Source: Leishmania mexicana MHOM/GT/2001/U1103
Lineage: Eukaryota > Euglenozoa > Kinetoplastea > Trypanosomatida > Trypanosomatidae
DNA length: 64,000 nucleotides
Assembly: GCF_000234665.1 (NCBI RefSeq)
Contig: NC_018333.1
Span: forward strand, 988,339 to 1,052,338
Direction of reading: 5' to 3'
Shown: positions 50,653-61,599 of the stretch, piece by piece
Layout of the letters: the number at the start of each line of letters is the position of its first letter
Position numbering within the stretch: position 1 is the stretch's first letter
The notes under the pieces: model-generated
The model's database searches: none
The model's input: the letters and a program-made list of their open reading frames with translations, nothing else
Told to the model about the DNA's origin: nothing
Position numbers and translations under genes: made by a program

Positions 50653-52648
50653 TTTTTCTTCCGTTACTTGGTGTGCGTGTATACAGCTTTTGTTTTCGTA
50701 TGCGCTTGCTGCTGCGACGGCTGCTGACAGGGGGCGCTCGCAAGTCCCTCTTGCTTGTCGGCGTTATCGATTCCGCCCTCCACCTCTTCGGTTTCTTCGG
50801 TGTGTTCTCAAGGCGGGGTGGGATGAGAGGGGGGAGGGAGAGCGACGTCTTCTCACGCACACAGACGCACAAACGCGCGAACACGGAAAATGGAACCAAC
50901 GCGGGGGAGAGGAGACAGACAGACAGACAGAGCGAGACAGGGAAGCGGCGAGGCGCGCGGCAGAGGCACGAAGAACACAACAAAGACCTTCTCCTCCAAA
51001 CAACAAGAGCAACGAAAGATACTATGACGGGGTAAATACGAAAGGATGATACACCGGTGCTGGCAATGGCATATTTACGGTTGTTGTGGACGTGGTAGGA
51101 TGGCCACGTGTGCACGCATAGAGTGCATGGCGCGCGCGCGTGCCGTTTGTGTGCGTGCGTTGGACAAGGGTCAAAGTTGACGGGGTAGGTGGTGTTGGAG
51201 GAGGAGAGACACAGAGAGAGAGATTCGTCTATCACCACCATCGCACACAATAGACGCGACACAATGCACAGACGCACGTTAACACATGCACTCACTATGA
51301 CACCATGCGGCGGCAGAGCAGTGCGGCCATACGAGCCAACCCCATCATGCGATCTCTTCTCATCCCCTTCCCCCTCCCCCTTCATCGAACGGCACAGCTG
51401 TAGTGACTGTCGTCGCGAGGCACCTTATTCCAGTACTTCCAACGCTCTATGCAGCGACTGCATGAGGGCGGGAGGGAGAGTACGAGAGAGAGAGATGAAA
51501 ACATCGGCCTCCTCACCGACGGACGTACCCTCCTCGTCTTTCCGTTGTGTGCTGTTGACGAACATACCTGCGTATTTGTGTGTGACGGTCGCGCCACTCA
51601 GCTTCATTCGACCTATCCACGGGGGCCAAGCAAGGCCGCCGACGACAGAAGATTTGTGTTTCAGTGTCAGTCTATGTGTGCGCCTGGGGCCTTCTTTTTT
51701 TTTTGCCCACCGTGCCTCTTGCCCATCTCTCCTTTCCCCATTGGTTTCCGCCCTCGACACAGGCGTACAGAGAGGTAGGCAGGGGGAGAGAGACACGTGG
51801 GCTTTGCCATCCCACGGAGAGAAGCACACCCACACAAAAGGAGCCGCCAAAGACCCAGCAGGAACGAAATCAAACACCACACAACGGAGCGCTTCATCTT
51901 CGCCGACACACAGTGGATACGGGAGGGGGAGACGGCATGCTCTCAGCCTTTTCGCATTCCTCCCCTCCCCCTCTCTCAGGTATGCACACACACGCACACA
52001 CACACACACACACACATCACTCACATGTCGCCACCGTCGCCGCCACTCCACTACCAACTCCGACAACGACATTATGTGACAGCCTTTCCTCGTAGCTGCA
52101 GAGAAACAAACAGCAGGAAACACAGCTGAATGGGTGAGAGGCACGACGGTGGTGGGCGCATGAATCAAACAAATCACACGCTGGGTGCGCGCGTGCGTGT
52201 GTCTGCGAGCGCTCCCTCGGCGTTCACCCATTTGTGCTGTCCTCTTTTCGCCTAGTGCGAGCACGGCCACAAAAGAAGGGGGGAGGAGCGAAACAGAGCA
52301 GAGGAAGAAGGCATGCGGGCATGCAACGAGTCTGTGCTAGGAGGTAGCACGCCACCGCGAGTGCCACTCTTCTTCATCATCATCCGTGGCACGCGGCCAC
52401 ACCGCATCCGATTGGCCTCTTGAACGGTGTTGTGCAAGCAGCGAGAAAAGGAAAAGAAGAGAAGCCTCGGCGTGTTTCCACCCCACCCGCCCTTATCCCA
52501 GCACACACGCGCACAGGCATACACGCATCATGAAGAGAAATGCAAGTGCGCCTCTCGTTGGTGTTAACGGCACGAGCTTGTTAGTGCATGCGCGTGTGTG
52601 TGTGCGCGTGTGTGCGTCTGCCTAAGGCATACTGCTGACGATGCAATA
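50653..52648 (-). other. Long intergenic region rich in CA repeats
   Basis: 2 kb between the MAP kinase and ALDH genes, presumed 3' UTR of the kinase. It contains purine-rich plus-strand tracts, (CA)n at about 51984-52016 and GT-rich repeats at about 52590-52618. Overlapping frames of 281-296 codons on opposite strands are repeat-derived. No supported gene. Confidence 0.65.
51966..52016. repeat. (CA)n microsatellite
   Basis: Nearly pure CA repeat in non-coding sequence. It creates false Thr-His open frames on both strands. Confidence 0.85.
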
Positions 52649-53809
52649 CTACTTTTTGTAGTACTGCACCTCGTCCCAGATGGCGCGGCGCAGCTGGCAC
52701 TCGGAAACCTCTGCGTGCATGTCGAAGCCGAGGTCTAGTTCTGGAGGGGCTGGGTAGGACTTGCAATCTGGTCCACCAACGCTGCTGAAGAAGGGATGCT
52801 TGAGCGCCTCCTGCGCGGTAATGCGCTTGTCTGGTTCGAAGGCGAGCATCTCTGTGACCAGTTCCAGCCCATCCTTTGGCAGCTTCGACAGCAGCTGCGG
52901 CAGCGGTCGGGTGCCCTTGCACTTCTTGGCAATTTCGTTCATATTGGCCAGTCCGGAGCTGCTACTGCTACGCTCGATAAAGTCGACGCCAGTGATGGGA
53001 ATGCTAGAGAGCACAAACTGAAGCTGGTGAATATAGTCGCGGCCGGCGAACAATGGTCTCTGCATGGCATACTCGGCCATGACGCAACCGACCGCCCAAA
53101 CGTCGATCGGGTAGCTGTACGGACACATGAGCAGCAGCTCCGGTGGCCGGTACCACCGGGTGACAACGTAGTCTGTCAAGTCTAGTGGCTCACTCAATTT
53201 GTGCAGGCCGGCGCGCGCTAGACCAAAGTCGCATACTATCGCCTCCTCTGCATTCTTCTCGTCACGCAACAGAATATTGCTGGGCTTGATGTCGCGATGC
53301 ACTATGCCCATAGAGTGCATGTCCGCCAGACACCGAAGCACCCGTACGCTGATGCGACGCAGCAGGTCTATTGATTCGCACTTGTTGTGACGAATTATAG
53401 AGAAAAGATCAATGTCATAGAGGTCCGTCACCAAGTACAGGTCGCGAAACTCCATGATGGGGTCTCGCGGTGGCAGCACACGAATCAGCCGGAGAACGTT
53501 TCGACACCCACACTCTTTGAGGATGCGGAGAAGGAGTATCTCGCGCCATATGCGGCGGCCATCAATCAAGTCTTCAAACACGCGACTCACACGCTTTATC
53601 GCCACTTCTTTAAACGTGCGGTCGTCTAACGCAGCACACACCACACCGTATGCGCCGTGCCCGATCACACTTGTCACGGTGTAGGTGTCATCGATGTCGA
53701 AGTTCTGCCCTCGCACGCAGTACACCTTTCGGCCTCGCTGTGTTGAGATGAGCTGCACTGCATTGGCGGAGGAGCCAAAGCTGCCGTTGACGGCTGCTTT
53801 GGACGTCAT
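52649..53809 (-). CDS. MPK5: MAP kinase with TDY activation motif (MPK5-like)
   Basis: 386 residues from the ATG at 53809. A complete protein-kinase domain is visible: Gly loop GHGAYGVV (50-57), VAIK with K72, E90 of helix C in WREILLL, HRDIKPSN (171-178), DFGLA (194-198), and the activation-lip LTDYVVTRWYRPPE with T212-D213-Y214. TDY is the usual dual-phosphorylation motif in several Leishmania MAP kinases. The ERK-type insert and C-terminal extension (ELDLGFDMHAEVSECQLRRA) complete the family layout. From memory, L. major MPK5 lies on chromosome 30, in agreement with SGT and PI-PLC nearby, so MPK5 is the likely orthologue; another TDY family member is possible. It should act in a phosphorylation cascade controlling differentiation or proliferation. 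Confidence 0.9.
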   Translation of the reverse strand: MTSKAAVNGSFGSSANAVQLISTQRGRKVYCVRGQNFDIDDTYTVTSVIGHGAYGVVCAALDDRTFKEVAIKRVSRVFEDLIDGRRIWREILLLRILKECGCRNVLRLIRVLPPRDPIMEFRDLYLVTDLYDIDLFSIIRHNKCESIDLLRRISVRVLRCLADMHSMGIVHRDIKPSNILLRDEKNAEEAIVCDFGLARAGLHKLSEPLDLTDYVVTRWYRPPELLLMCPYSYPIDVWAVGCVMAEYAMQRPLFAGRDYIHQLQFVLSSIPITGVDFIERSSSSSGLANMNEIAKKCKGTRPLPQLLSKLPKDGLELVTEMLAFEPDKRITAQEALKHPFFSSVGGPDCKSYPAPPELDLGFDMHAEVSECQLRRAIWDEVQYYKK

Positions 53810-55234
53810 ATTTGGACGCTACTGCAGGACGTCGACGCCAGTCTCCAGGACTATACGAGATACGGAGGGGAGGGGGAGGAAGCTGCCAAGGACTGCGTCA
53901 CACACATACACGCATACACACAAAGCAAAATGAAGTTGAGGGCAGCTTGCACCATGCAAGGAATCAGGCGGCGGTAAATGGACGCAAAACAATGAGGAGC
54001 GCAAGATGATGTTTACTCGAACGTGCAAAGCCACAGCGAGATGGAGGGAGAGCACACATGAAGAGCGTTGGTCACAGATGGGGGAGCGGGCAGGCAAGGG
54101 ACAGCAAAGGTGCGTGACACACCTGTGATACACTATAAGAAGCGGAGAGAGCAAACGAAAAAAAAAAGAAATGAACAGGAGGAGGTGACTTAAGGCGTGC
54201 CTGAATCTTCGCCAGGGGTGGTCAATGTGCTTGAATACGTGTGTGTCTGTGTGTCTGTGTGTGTGTGTGTGTGTGAGCCTGTGTCGAGGAAAGAAGGGGC
54301 GAGGCCCCAGCAAGTAGGGTTTAGGGGTGTGGCGCGTAAGAGGGAGGGAAGGAGAGGAATCTAGTCGTCTGCTGACGCCTTTGCCCGTAGGTGCGTCTGT
54401 GTGTGTGTGTGTGTGCTACAATTTCCCTTTAGTGCTGTCGTCGTCCGCGACTTGTGTGAGGTGAGGGACAGCGGGCGAGTGGAGGGAAGGCACAGGTGAA
54501 GAGGAGAGAGGGTGCAGATGGAGTGGAAAGACCTGCCACGAGGTCGGCTTGGGAAGAGGGTCAACACACACGCACCGGCTCACGTGATGCCGTATTGCTG
54601 TCGCCATCGCCCGCGGGGAACCACGGCGTGTCGAGTCGCGCGCGTACACAAGTGAGCGTGGGGTTGCTTTCCCTCGCACATTTCCACGTTGCATGGCCCC
54701 ATACTTCAACGTCCGGTGACGCCGACGATGAAACAAGGGAAGAGAGAACGGGAGAAAACTAGATGACGGTCGAGCATGTACGATGATCTGCTAGCGGCTT
54801 GTAATTCTCCAGCTGGTCCTCTTCCGCAAAACAGTGCGCTTCCGTCCATGTGCATGCCGCGGCTGGTTTTGTCGGGGCGGCTTCCCACCCCCCTCCCGCT
54901 TCCCACCGACACCCCCTACGTCATGGGTGAGCATGCGCATACGCACACACCTACACAGAAGCAGACCTGCAGAATATCTACGAGTACGTGAGGCTCTCCT
55001 TCCTTATCCACCTCACATGACCCACTAATGAGCGCACGGTAATGATACACTAGTAGAAGTGAGTGGGGCGCGGTGCAACTTCACTTGCACGCGCATGAGC
55101 CGATGCATCTGCGGCAGAGTAGCGCAGAACACTCGCCTTCTGACCCGCCTCACCACTACTCTTTACACCGGCGGAGAGCGCAAGACATGCGGTGGCGACT
55201 CGATCGCAGAGAGAAGGCCTCAGTCCCCACGACG
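53810..55234 (-). other. Intergenic region, no gene seen
   Basis: 1.4 kb with GT-rich repeats at about 54237-54275 and 54399-54416. It includes the candidate splice acceptor of the kinase gene. No supported gene. Confidence 0.65.
53851..53882 (-). promoter_or_regulatory. Candidate trans-splicing signal for the MAP kinase gene
   Basis: In the transcript sense a pyrimidine run (CTTCCTCCCCCTCCCCTCC, from 53882 leftward) is followed by an AG at 53852-53851, the first AG after the tract. A polypyrimidine tract followed by the first AG is the known spliced-leader acceptor rule in trypanosomatids. It would give a 5' UTR of about 41 bases plus the spliced leader. Other AGs closer to the ATG remain possible. 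Confidence 0.5.
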
Positions 55235-57163
55235 TCAGCGATCCGGGCTCATGATGCCACCGATGGACGCTGTAGTCTTCGACCTGGGGGAATCGACAGG
55301 CGACACCTCAGGCGTGGCTTGCCGCTGTAGTGGGCGAGAGAGATGGGCAGGGGGCGATAGCACCCCTGCTTCACGCACATCACCCCCTGCCTGAGACCCG
55401 CGCGTCTGGTCTGTGTCAGCGGATTGGGTCTGATTACGGCGCCGAGAGCGGGACTCCTGAGAAAGCACTCGCACACGTTCCAGCAGTTGCTTCATCTCCT
55501 GCTCCTGTGTTACGCGGTTGTCCACGAGCGCCTGCTGCGCGGCCGCAATTGCCTGCGACTGCAACTGCAGCGTAGCTTCCATGTTGGCTCGTTCTTGCTT
55601 CAGCTGTGCCGCCTCAGCCAAAGCCTGGTGCAGTTGCTGTTGCCACGCCCTCTCCTTGCGTTGGAACTCCGCGACGAGCGCTGTGTTCTCTTGCTTGAGA
55701 AGGTTCTGCTCCCAGGCGGGCGGTGCCGCCGCGGAAGGGCTGGGCGCTGCAATGCTGGTCACCCTGGACGGTTGCAGACGCAGAGATGGTCGCGGGGAGG
55801 TAACGGCGCCGCTGGCGTCCCCTGCCGCAGTGGGTGCACCTTTGCTGCCCGACGTCAGCGACTGCCGCAGTTCCAACAAGCGGACCTTCTCCTCAGCGAA
55901 CTGCTGTGCTTTGCGCGCGTCCTGAAGAGCCCTTTGCAGCTGCGATACGACGGCGCTCGACTCGGCATCACTCGAGTGATGGTGGTGCCTGTGCTGTTGC
56001 TGCTGGAGGGAGTGCAACAAGGTGTGCGATACGGCTCTGCCGTTCACGGTAGACCCGCTCGGCGACTCCGAGACGGCGGTGTAGTCGCCGCTCCGCTGCA
56101 CGCTCTCGAGCTCCGCACGGAGAAGCATCACCTCTTTGCGATGCGCGCGGCGCTGATCTGCCAGCGCGTCTTCGGCGTCACGTTGCGCGGCTCGCGCTTC
56201 CTCCAGTTCTCGTTGGAACGTCTTTGGTAGCGGTACAGAGCCAGCTTCACCATCGCCTGGAGCGGTGGCCGCTCCATGTGGGCGCCGCGTCAAGCGCTGT
56301 TCCTGCTGCTCGGCCCACTCCCGCGACACCGCCGCGAGAAGCACTTCGTACTCCCCGTCCGTGTGGGCCAGGGCATTAAGCGTACGACTCATGTGAAGAG
56401 GCGGCGCACCGCTGTCGCTACTGCCGACCGTCCGCCATGCCCGCTCCGCATCCACTGTGAGGGGGGTCGAAAAGGAAAGGAGAGAGTCTCGCACCTGCTG
56501 CATTTCGGCCGTGGTTGCCAGCATCTCCTCGGCTGACATGGACTCATCCATATATAGGAAGACGTGCCGGTGCGATGCCAGCAACAGTGCCGCCATGTGT
56601 GCCGTCGAAAGATGAGAGCCGACAAGCACCACACATGTCTTGTTCTCCTTGTACTTGAATACGGCAAGCGAGATGACGCGCAGCGTGCGAAGCACCTCGT
56701 CGACTGTCTCGGCAGCGTCGCTTGCGCGAAGGGTCTCGCAGGCCGTGGCGCCGTCTTCGTAGGCAAAGATGAGACACTCTTCGTACTGCAGGGGCGCTGC
56801 GTTGGTACCATTCCGGCCCTCGGGTGCTGTCACGACGGGCCGCAAGGCGATCTGACGCTCATCAAGGGCGGAACGATGGCGGGCCTGATCTCGGATGATG
56901 TAGTGGACGACGGCGTCGCCGAGTCGTCCGTGATGCACCTGAGAGCCTAACAAGAAGAACATGGAGTAGGCATACGCCGGCGCTGCTACCATGGATGACA
57001 TCATCGCGGTCGCCAACTTGCTCGGCAAGGCGAGCTCGACCACATCGTCGGCCGCCACTAGTTTCCCGTTCAGCGAGAGCGTCTGCGCATCCACCACGTG
57101 CAGCGACACATTGTCAGACGTCCTCACGCCATTCAAGCAAAGCGAGGTAAAGAAACGGCCCAT
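55235..57163 (-). CDS. Coiled-coil hypothetical protein (642 aa)
   Basis: The ATG at 57163 (MGRFFTSLCLNGVRTSDNVS) is preferred; the codon before it is GTG. Residues about 1-240 form a compact alpha/beta-looking domain with alternating strands and helices (VSLHVVDAQTLSLNGKLVAA, CVVLVGSHLSTAHMAALLLA, HVFLYMDESMSAEEMLATTA). I cannot assign it. From about 275 the protein has coiled coil (FQRELEEARAAQRDAEDALA; LQRALQDARKAQQFAEEKVR; LKQERANMEATLQLQSQAIA), interrupted by Gln/His-rich (QQQQHRHHHHSS) and Ser/Pro/Ala-rich linkers. The tail is Ser/Pro/Arg-rich with possible phosphorylation sites (SPVDSPRS). There is no membrane segment. A structural or cytoskeletal role is plausible but not shown. Confidence 0.82.
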   Translation of the reverse strand: MGRFFTSLCLNGVRTSDNVSLHVVDAQTLSLNGKLVAADDVVELALPSKLATAMMSSMVAAPAYAYSMFFLLGSQVHHGRLGDAVVHYIIRDQARHRSALDERQIALRPVVTAPEGRNGTNAAPLQYEECLIFAYEDGATACETLRASDAAETVDEVLRTLRVISLAVFKYKENKTCVVLVGSHLSTAHMAALLLASHRHVFLYMDESMSAEEMLATTAEMQQVRDSLLSFSTPLTVDAERAWRTVGSSDSGAPPLHMSRTLNALAHTDGEYEVLLAAVSREWAEQQEQRLTRRPHGAATAPGDGEAGSVPLPKTFQRELEEARAAQRDAEDALADQRRAHRKEVMLLRAELESVQRSGDYTAVSESPSGSTVNGRAVSHTLLHSLQQQQHRHHHHSSDAESSAVVSQLQRALQDARKAQQFAEEKVRLLELRQSLTSGSKGAPTAAGDASGAVTSPRPSLRLQPSRVTSIAAPSPSAAAPPAWEQNLLKQENTALVAEFQRKERAWQQQLHQALAEAAQLKQERANMEATLQLQSQAIAAAQQALVDNRVTQEQEMKQLLERVRVLSQESRSRRRNQTQSADTDQTRGSQAGGDVREAGVLSPPAHLSRPLQRQATPEVSPVDSPRSKTTASIGGIMSPDR

Positions 57164-57872
57164 CACATGTGCATCGCCGAGCTTAGCCCGTTTTTCTTCC
57201 CCCCAGCGCTGTCAATGCTGCTGCTGTGCGCGCTATACCCATCCGTGTGTGTGTGCGGGCATGTGCTCAGTGGGGCAGAGGCACGGGGGGGGGGACAGAG
57301 GGGAGTGGGGAAGAGGGAGAAAGTCGCGGTGAGGGTCCACTGCAGGCCCACCTCCTCCCCCACCCCTGAATGGCATGAGAGGAACAGGGGGGCAGGAGAA
57401 GCAGTTTGGCGGTGGGTGACGTGCACACACGTGACAAGAAGCACAGGGAGGGGGGGGGGGTAGTGGTGTCTGCAGAGAGCCGCTGAGCTGCTTCTCGCAC
57501 AAGAACGCCGTTCACAGCCCCGCAAGGCTTGCTTTCTCTCTCCCGGGCGCGCTCAGGCACATCCTCTTTCTATTGGGCATCCGGTAAAGTAGCAACGTTC
57601 ATCGGTGCGTCTTTGGTTGAAGCCGTGCATACAGAGGCTGCACGAAGCGAAGGCGTGACTGTTCTGGTACGCGTGTGTGTGAGCGGAGGTAGCGCTCGCG
57701 GTGGGGTGGGGGAGAGGGGGAAGGGTGAAGTTGCCACCACCTGGTAGGACGGGACGATGGTGGGTGGGTGATAGAGTGGTAGATGATGTAACCCACGACG
57801 AACAACGGACGCGTCCAAAGGTGGACGCGCACTCTGACCGTGGGTGAGCACGAGTTTATCTTTCCGGGTTGA
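57164..57872 (-). other. Intergenic region with long G-runs
   Basis: 0.7 kb with G-runs at 57285-57294 (10) and 57450-57460 (11) on the plus strand, hence C-runs in the transcript. No supported gene. Confidence 0.7.
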
Positions 57873-58448
57873 TCAGAATGGTGCCTCGAAGATCATGTCG
57901 TGGGGCGGGGGGCCAATGAAAGCGACCCAGCCAGCCGCTTTACTGTTTCGGCGCACGGCCCACCAAAACTCGTCCGTCTGCAGCCCCTCCAGCGCACTCG
58001 CGCCGATCTGGGCGAGAATGCGGTTTGGAAACAAGTCAGGGTTATCCCTAACAGAGTCTACGAGGTCCTCTGCAACACCGATGAGCTCCTCCTTCACCCA
58101 TGCATCTTGAATGACGTCGCGCACGACAAAGGTACGCAGCGCAGCGCGGGTCGGTGTGTCATCTGTGAGCTCGTGGATAAAGAACTTCTTAAGGTGGGCC
58201 ACCACAACGGGGTGCGTGAGGACCTGCAGTCCAAACGTGCGCAGCTGCGATAGCACTTCTGGATCGTGGAGGGACTTGTCGACGACTTCTCCTGAGAGAG
58301 CGATGGCAGCCAGCTGCACTATCTTCTCATTTCGGTCTGGATGCTGATGAAAGTATGTCTTGTACACGTAGGTGCCGCCCAGTCCTGCCCCCGAGACGCC
58401 GACTGCTGCAAGACTCCAACGAACAAGGGAGTTGGCAGAGATCGGCAT
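57873..58448 (-). CDS. Single-TM mitochondrial-type hypothetical protein (191 aa)
   Basis: I start it at the ATG at 58448 (MPISANSLVRWSLAAVGVSG); the longer frame upstream is Ser/His/Thr-rich and not credible. Residues 9-27 (VRWSLAAVGVSGAGLGGTYV) form a Gly-rich hydrophobic helix that could be a membrane anchor or part of a mitochondrial targeting region. The rest is soluble and helical (EKIVQLAAIALSGEVVDKSL, FGLQVLTHPVVVAHLKKFFI, LRTFVVRDVIQDAWVKEELI, GVAEDLVDSVRDNPDLFPNR). It ends in a Pro-rich tail (FIGPPPHDMIFEAPF). Repeated Val/Asp-rich helices look like an armadillo-like or helical-hairpin protein. I do not recognise the family. Confidence 0.75.
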   Translation of the reverse strand: MPISANSLVRWSLAAVGVSGAGLGGTYVYKTYFHQHPDRNEKIVQLAAIALSGEVVDKSLHDPEVLSQLRTFGLQVLTHPVVVAHLKKFFIHELTDDTPTRAALRTFVVRDVIQDAWVKEELIGVAEDLVDSVRDNPDLFPNRILAQIGASALEGLQTDEFWWAVRRNSKAAGWVAFIGPPPHDMIFEAPF

Positions 58449-59593
58449 ACCCAACCACCTCTGCCCTGCGACACTAGGTCCTTCTCTATGAGCGCGCGTG
58501 TTCGTCCGCGCGGGGAAAGGGAGTCCGTGCCTACTGCGCAAGAGCAGCGAGCTAGTGTGAGCGGAGGTCAGGCTTACGTGTGGTGTGCACCGGGGCAGTG
58601 CAGCTGCCGAAAAAGAGGACGAGTTATGGTCAGGGGTGCCGCCACTGGCTTTTAGGAGGAAGTGGCGCGCCTTCCTCAACACCCTGCACGCACACACACA
58701 CGCAGCAGAGAGAGAGGGAGACGGAAGCGTTGAGCCGTGGAGGCATGTGTGTGGGCGCGTGTGGTCGCTTGTTTGTGCACAACACAGAGACACAGACGGA
58801 GAGGCACAAGGTGACCGGTGTACTTGGCATACAGAAAGACGTCTTCCTCACACACACGCACACACATCGATCGGGTGTGTTTTCGGGATGGAATTGGGGA
58901 ACGCATCCATGACCTCTACGGGAGGTGGAGGCGATACTCGAGGTGTCACCCCATTCGAGAGCCTTCACAGGATCGTATGCCCGCAGGCGCATACTAGACC
59001 GGAGATGAGAAGGCAGTCATGTGCAGCAGCACGCTGCCGCTTCGTCCGATAAAGCGTGCTTTCTTGATCAGGCCCACGCTCCCTAGAGCACGGTGACTGT
59101 TAGACCAGCACAGACACACACGTGCATATACAAAGCCAGAGCGGTGGCGACGATCCTCTCTGCGCACTCGTGAGTGTCCTCGCGGGGTCTTGAGGACTGG
59201 GAGGAATATGCGGAGAAGGTGAGAAAGAAGAAGCAACATGCAGACAGCAGAAAACAAGGAAAACATGGCAAACAACAACGGCGGCTTTGCAACGAGGGTA
59301 TACGGTGGAGGGACTCAGTCGGAAGAGCAAGAGAGTTGCGCAGTGCTAAGGGAAAAGAATGGAGTCCCCCTCCCTCTTCCCAAGGCAAAGAAAAAAACGA
59401 CGACTGCGACGGCAAAACAACAGCGCGCTGTAAATGGGGGAATGGGCGCGTCCTTCACCGCGGTGCCTCTTCTCTCCATGAGCCTCGCCGTCCTCCTCGT
59501 ATTCCGCCCCCCTCCCCTTCCCGCCCTCTCAGCGTGTGGGTAGTATCATGGGCAGCAGCGACTGACACGCACAGGGATACACACTCACAAGGT
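58449..59593 (-). other. Intergenic region, no gene seen
   Basis: 1.1 kb with short CA tracts (for example 58849-58866). Frames here are Thr-His or Lys/Arg low-complexity. No supported gene. Confidence 0.65.
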
Positions 59594-60607
59594 TCAATCA
59601 GGGATATTTCCGTGGAAAAGGGAGTCGATCTTGTTGGCTAAGGCCTGGAGCGCGTTTTCCTTGAGAAAGGAAAGGTAGTTGAGCGGGTTTCTGCCACCAC
59701 TTGTGAGCACATTCCGCCGCCCGTCTGTGCCGTAGTACGATACCCACACCGTCATCTGCAACTTACGAATTTCAGCAGGGCTCGTCCTATAGACGCCGCA
59801 GTTCTTCTGCCCCGGGACTTCGCCTATACACGTATACACACTAGGATCTCCCATCATGCACACATCCTCGGCGTTGCACGTCGGAGTAAAGCCCACTTTG
59901 GCTGGCTGCACCACCGTCGCTGCCACCGGAATGATGATATTCTGATCACAGTGATTGATGCCCGCGGGGGGTATGATGCTGTTGTTGCACAGCACGGGGT
60001 CGTAGTTGGGATTCGCAACCATTGTCTCGGATGCCGCGGCGGCCCCGACATAGTTGAATAAGCCGTTGTGGAGGCCTATCTCCAGAGACAGCATCGTCAC
60101 AATGCCCACGGAATTGGAGACGCCGGCGTGATCAGTGCCGTTCACGGCGATCAGAACGGTTCCCGTGGAGACCCTTCTCTCGGGATAGAGCGTGCTATTC
60201 GAGGCACCAAAGCCGTAGACGGAGAGATACCGAGGCTCCATGTCCATGGAGAGGTGATCCGTAACCACATCGTCTGTTTCCTGCTTGGTAGCGTAGCAAC
60301 TGGCCATAAAGGGTGCGCCGACCAGCGTGAAGGAGGAGAGCTGGTCTACAATCGGGCAGAAGCTGTAGGTGGCGAGGTGGTGTACCTGGGTGCCGACCGT
60401 GAAGTTGTTCTCCCTGGAGGTTTCCAACATGAAGCGGAGATTCATCCGCTTTTTTCGCGCACACAAAGGGCCGTTCGTATCATACGGCTTACACAACGCG
60501 GTGGTCCCGCAGCTTTCTTGCGCTCGGGCTGTCCCGCAGCCCAGCAGAACGAGGACCGCCATCACACAGAGGACGGCGCACAGCCGTGGTACACAGGTCT
60601 GCAGCAT
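59594..60607 (-). CDS. Secreted cysteine-containing protein (337 aa), unknown function
   Basis: The ATG at 60607 opens a strong signal peptide: MLQTCVPRLCAVLCVMAVLV followed by LLGCGTARAQ, with cleavage expected near Ala-Gln at residue 30. The mature protein has well-spaced cysteines (ESCGTTALCKPYD; CPIVDQLSSF; TPTCNAEDVCMMGDPSVYTC; KNCGVYRTS), probably in disulfides. Several N-glycosylation sequons are present (ENNFTVG, ASNSTLYP, AVNGTDH, CNNSIIPP). There is no second hydrophobic segment, so it should be secreted or luminal, without an obvious GPI tail. The beta-rich pattern (STGTVLIAVNGTDHAGVSNS) suggests an extracellular domain. A tectonic-like ciliary ectodomain was considered but not convincing. 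The long open extension upstream is rejected because it would bury the signal peptide. Confidence 0.8.
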   Translation of the reverse strand: MLQTCVPRLCAVLCVMAVLVLLGCGTARAQESCGTTALCKPYDTNGPLCARKKRMNLRFMLETSRENNFTVGTQVHHLATYSFCPIVDQLSSFTLVGAPFMASCYATKQETDDVVTDHLSMDMEPRYLSVYGFGASNSTLYPERRVSTGTVLIAVNGTDHAGVSNSVGIVTMLSLEIGLHNGLFNYVGAAAASETMVANPNYDPVLCNNSIIPPAGINHCDQNIIIPVAATVVQPAKVGFTPTCNAEDVCMMGDPSVYTCIGEVPGQKNCGVYRTSPAEIRKLQMTVWVSYYGTDGRRNVLTSGGRNPLNYLSFLKENALQALANKIDSLFHGNIPD

Positions 60608-61170
60608 CGGCGTAAGTGTGAGCAGGACCTTCCGATGCGTGATTCTGTATTGGTGAGCGAAACAGAGAATGTGGCAACAGGAGGAATAACAGCAACCGTT
60701 GCGCAGAAAACGGATACCGCTGCTTGCACTGGAAAGCCTTGCGTGATGGAGTGGAGGACGGAGCGGGGATGTGGTGGTGGTGGGTGGGAGAGGGGATACT
60801 AGTGGATGCAAATACGCAGAAAAAAAAAGCGAAGTGCTTGACGCGGCGAGGTGGCACGCCGAATGCGTACGTGCGACTCTGCCGGAGGAGGTTTCGAGAT
60901 GCGGAGTAACGTAAGACGGAGGGGTAGAGAGAGAGCCCAGTGGTGCAAGGGTGCTATTGTGCGCAGCAACGTGTGGCGCAAAGACGAGCACGGCGTCTCG
61001 CCTCCACGGAAGGTGACCGCAGCTGGAGGGGGGAAAAGGAAGTGCGATAGCGGTGGAGAGCAAACCGAGGCTATGAATTTGCCTCACACTTTGTAAACGT
61101 GAGTCCAACCAGCAACTGCCCACCGTTCCCCTCCCCCGCTCTTTTCTGTGGCAACAAGGAGCAGGAGGGG

Positions 61171-61190
61171 GTGCGTGCGTGCGTGCGTGC
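61171..61190. repeat. (GTGC)5 tetranucleotide repeat
   Basis: Five exact GTGC units in non-coding sequence. Confidence 0.9.
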
Positions 61191-61599
61191 CGGCAGACAA
61201 GAAGAGGTGAAGAGAAGGGTGGGGTGGGGGCCTACGTTTAACTTCCATGGTTGAAGTTCGCTTTCCTTCTCGGTGATCAACTAGTGTTCAAGAAGAGAAG
61301 TGCGCACTAGAAGAGCCCTGCTGTTGTGTGCTGCTAGTTGGGGTGTGTGCGCGCAGGCACAAGGACACAGACAGGTGCAGTTTGCAAGCGAAAGCAACGA
61401 GGAGACGCGAGTGGGGTAAGAAATATAGGGTCAGGGATAGAGGCGCGAGAGGGGGTGGGGGAGAGGTTAATATAGAGAGGGTGAGGGAAGCACGTTTAGC
61501 CTAAGAAAAAAAAGGGTTGGGAATTGGGAGGCTATAACGAAAACAAAGAAGGACCTTAACCGACGACACTTTCCAACGAACTCTTTCTCTGCACTGCGG

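Noticed and set aside
51189..52270. Overlapping plus- and minus-strand frames of 296 and 281 codons
   Set aside because: Both arise from CA repeats and purine/pyrimidine runs, with no motif and no consistent third-position bias.
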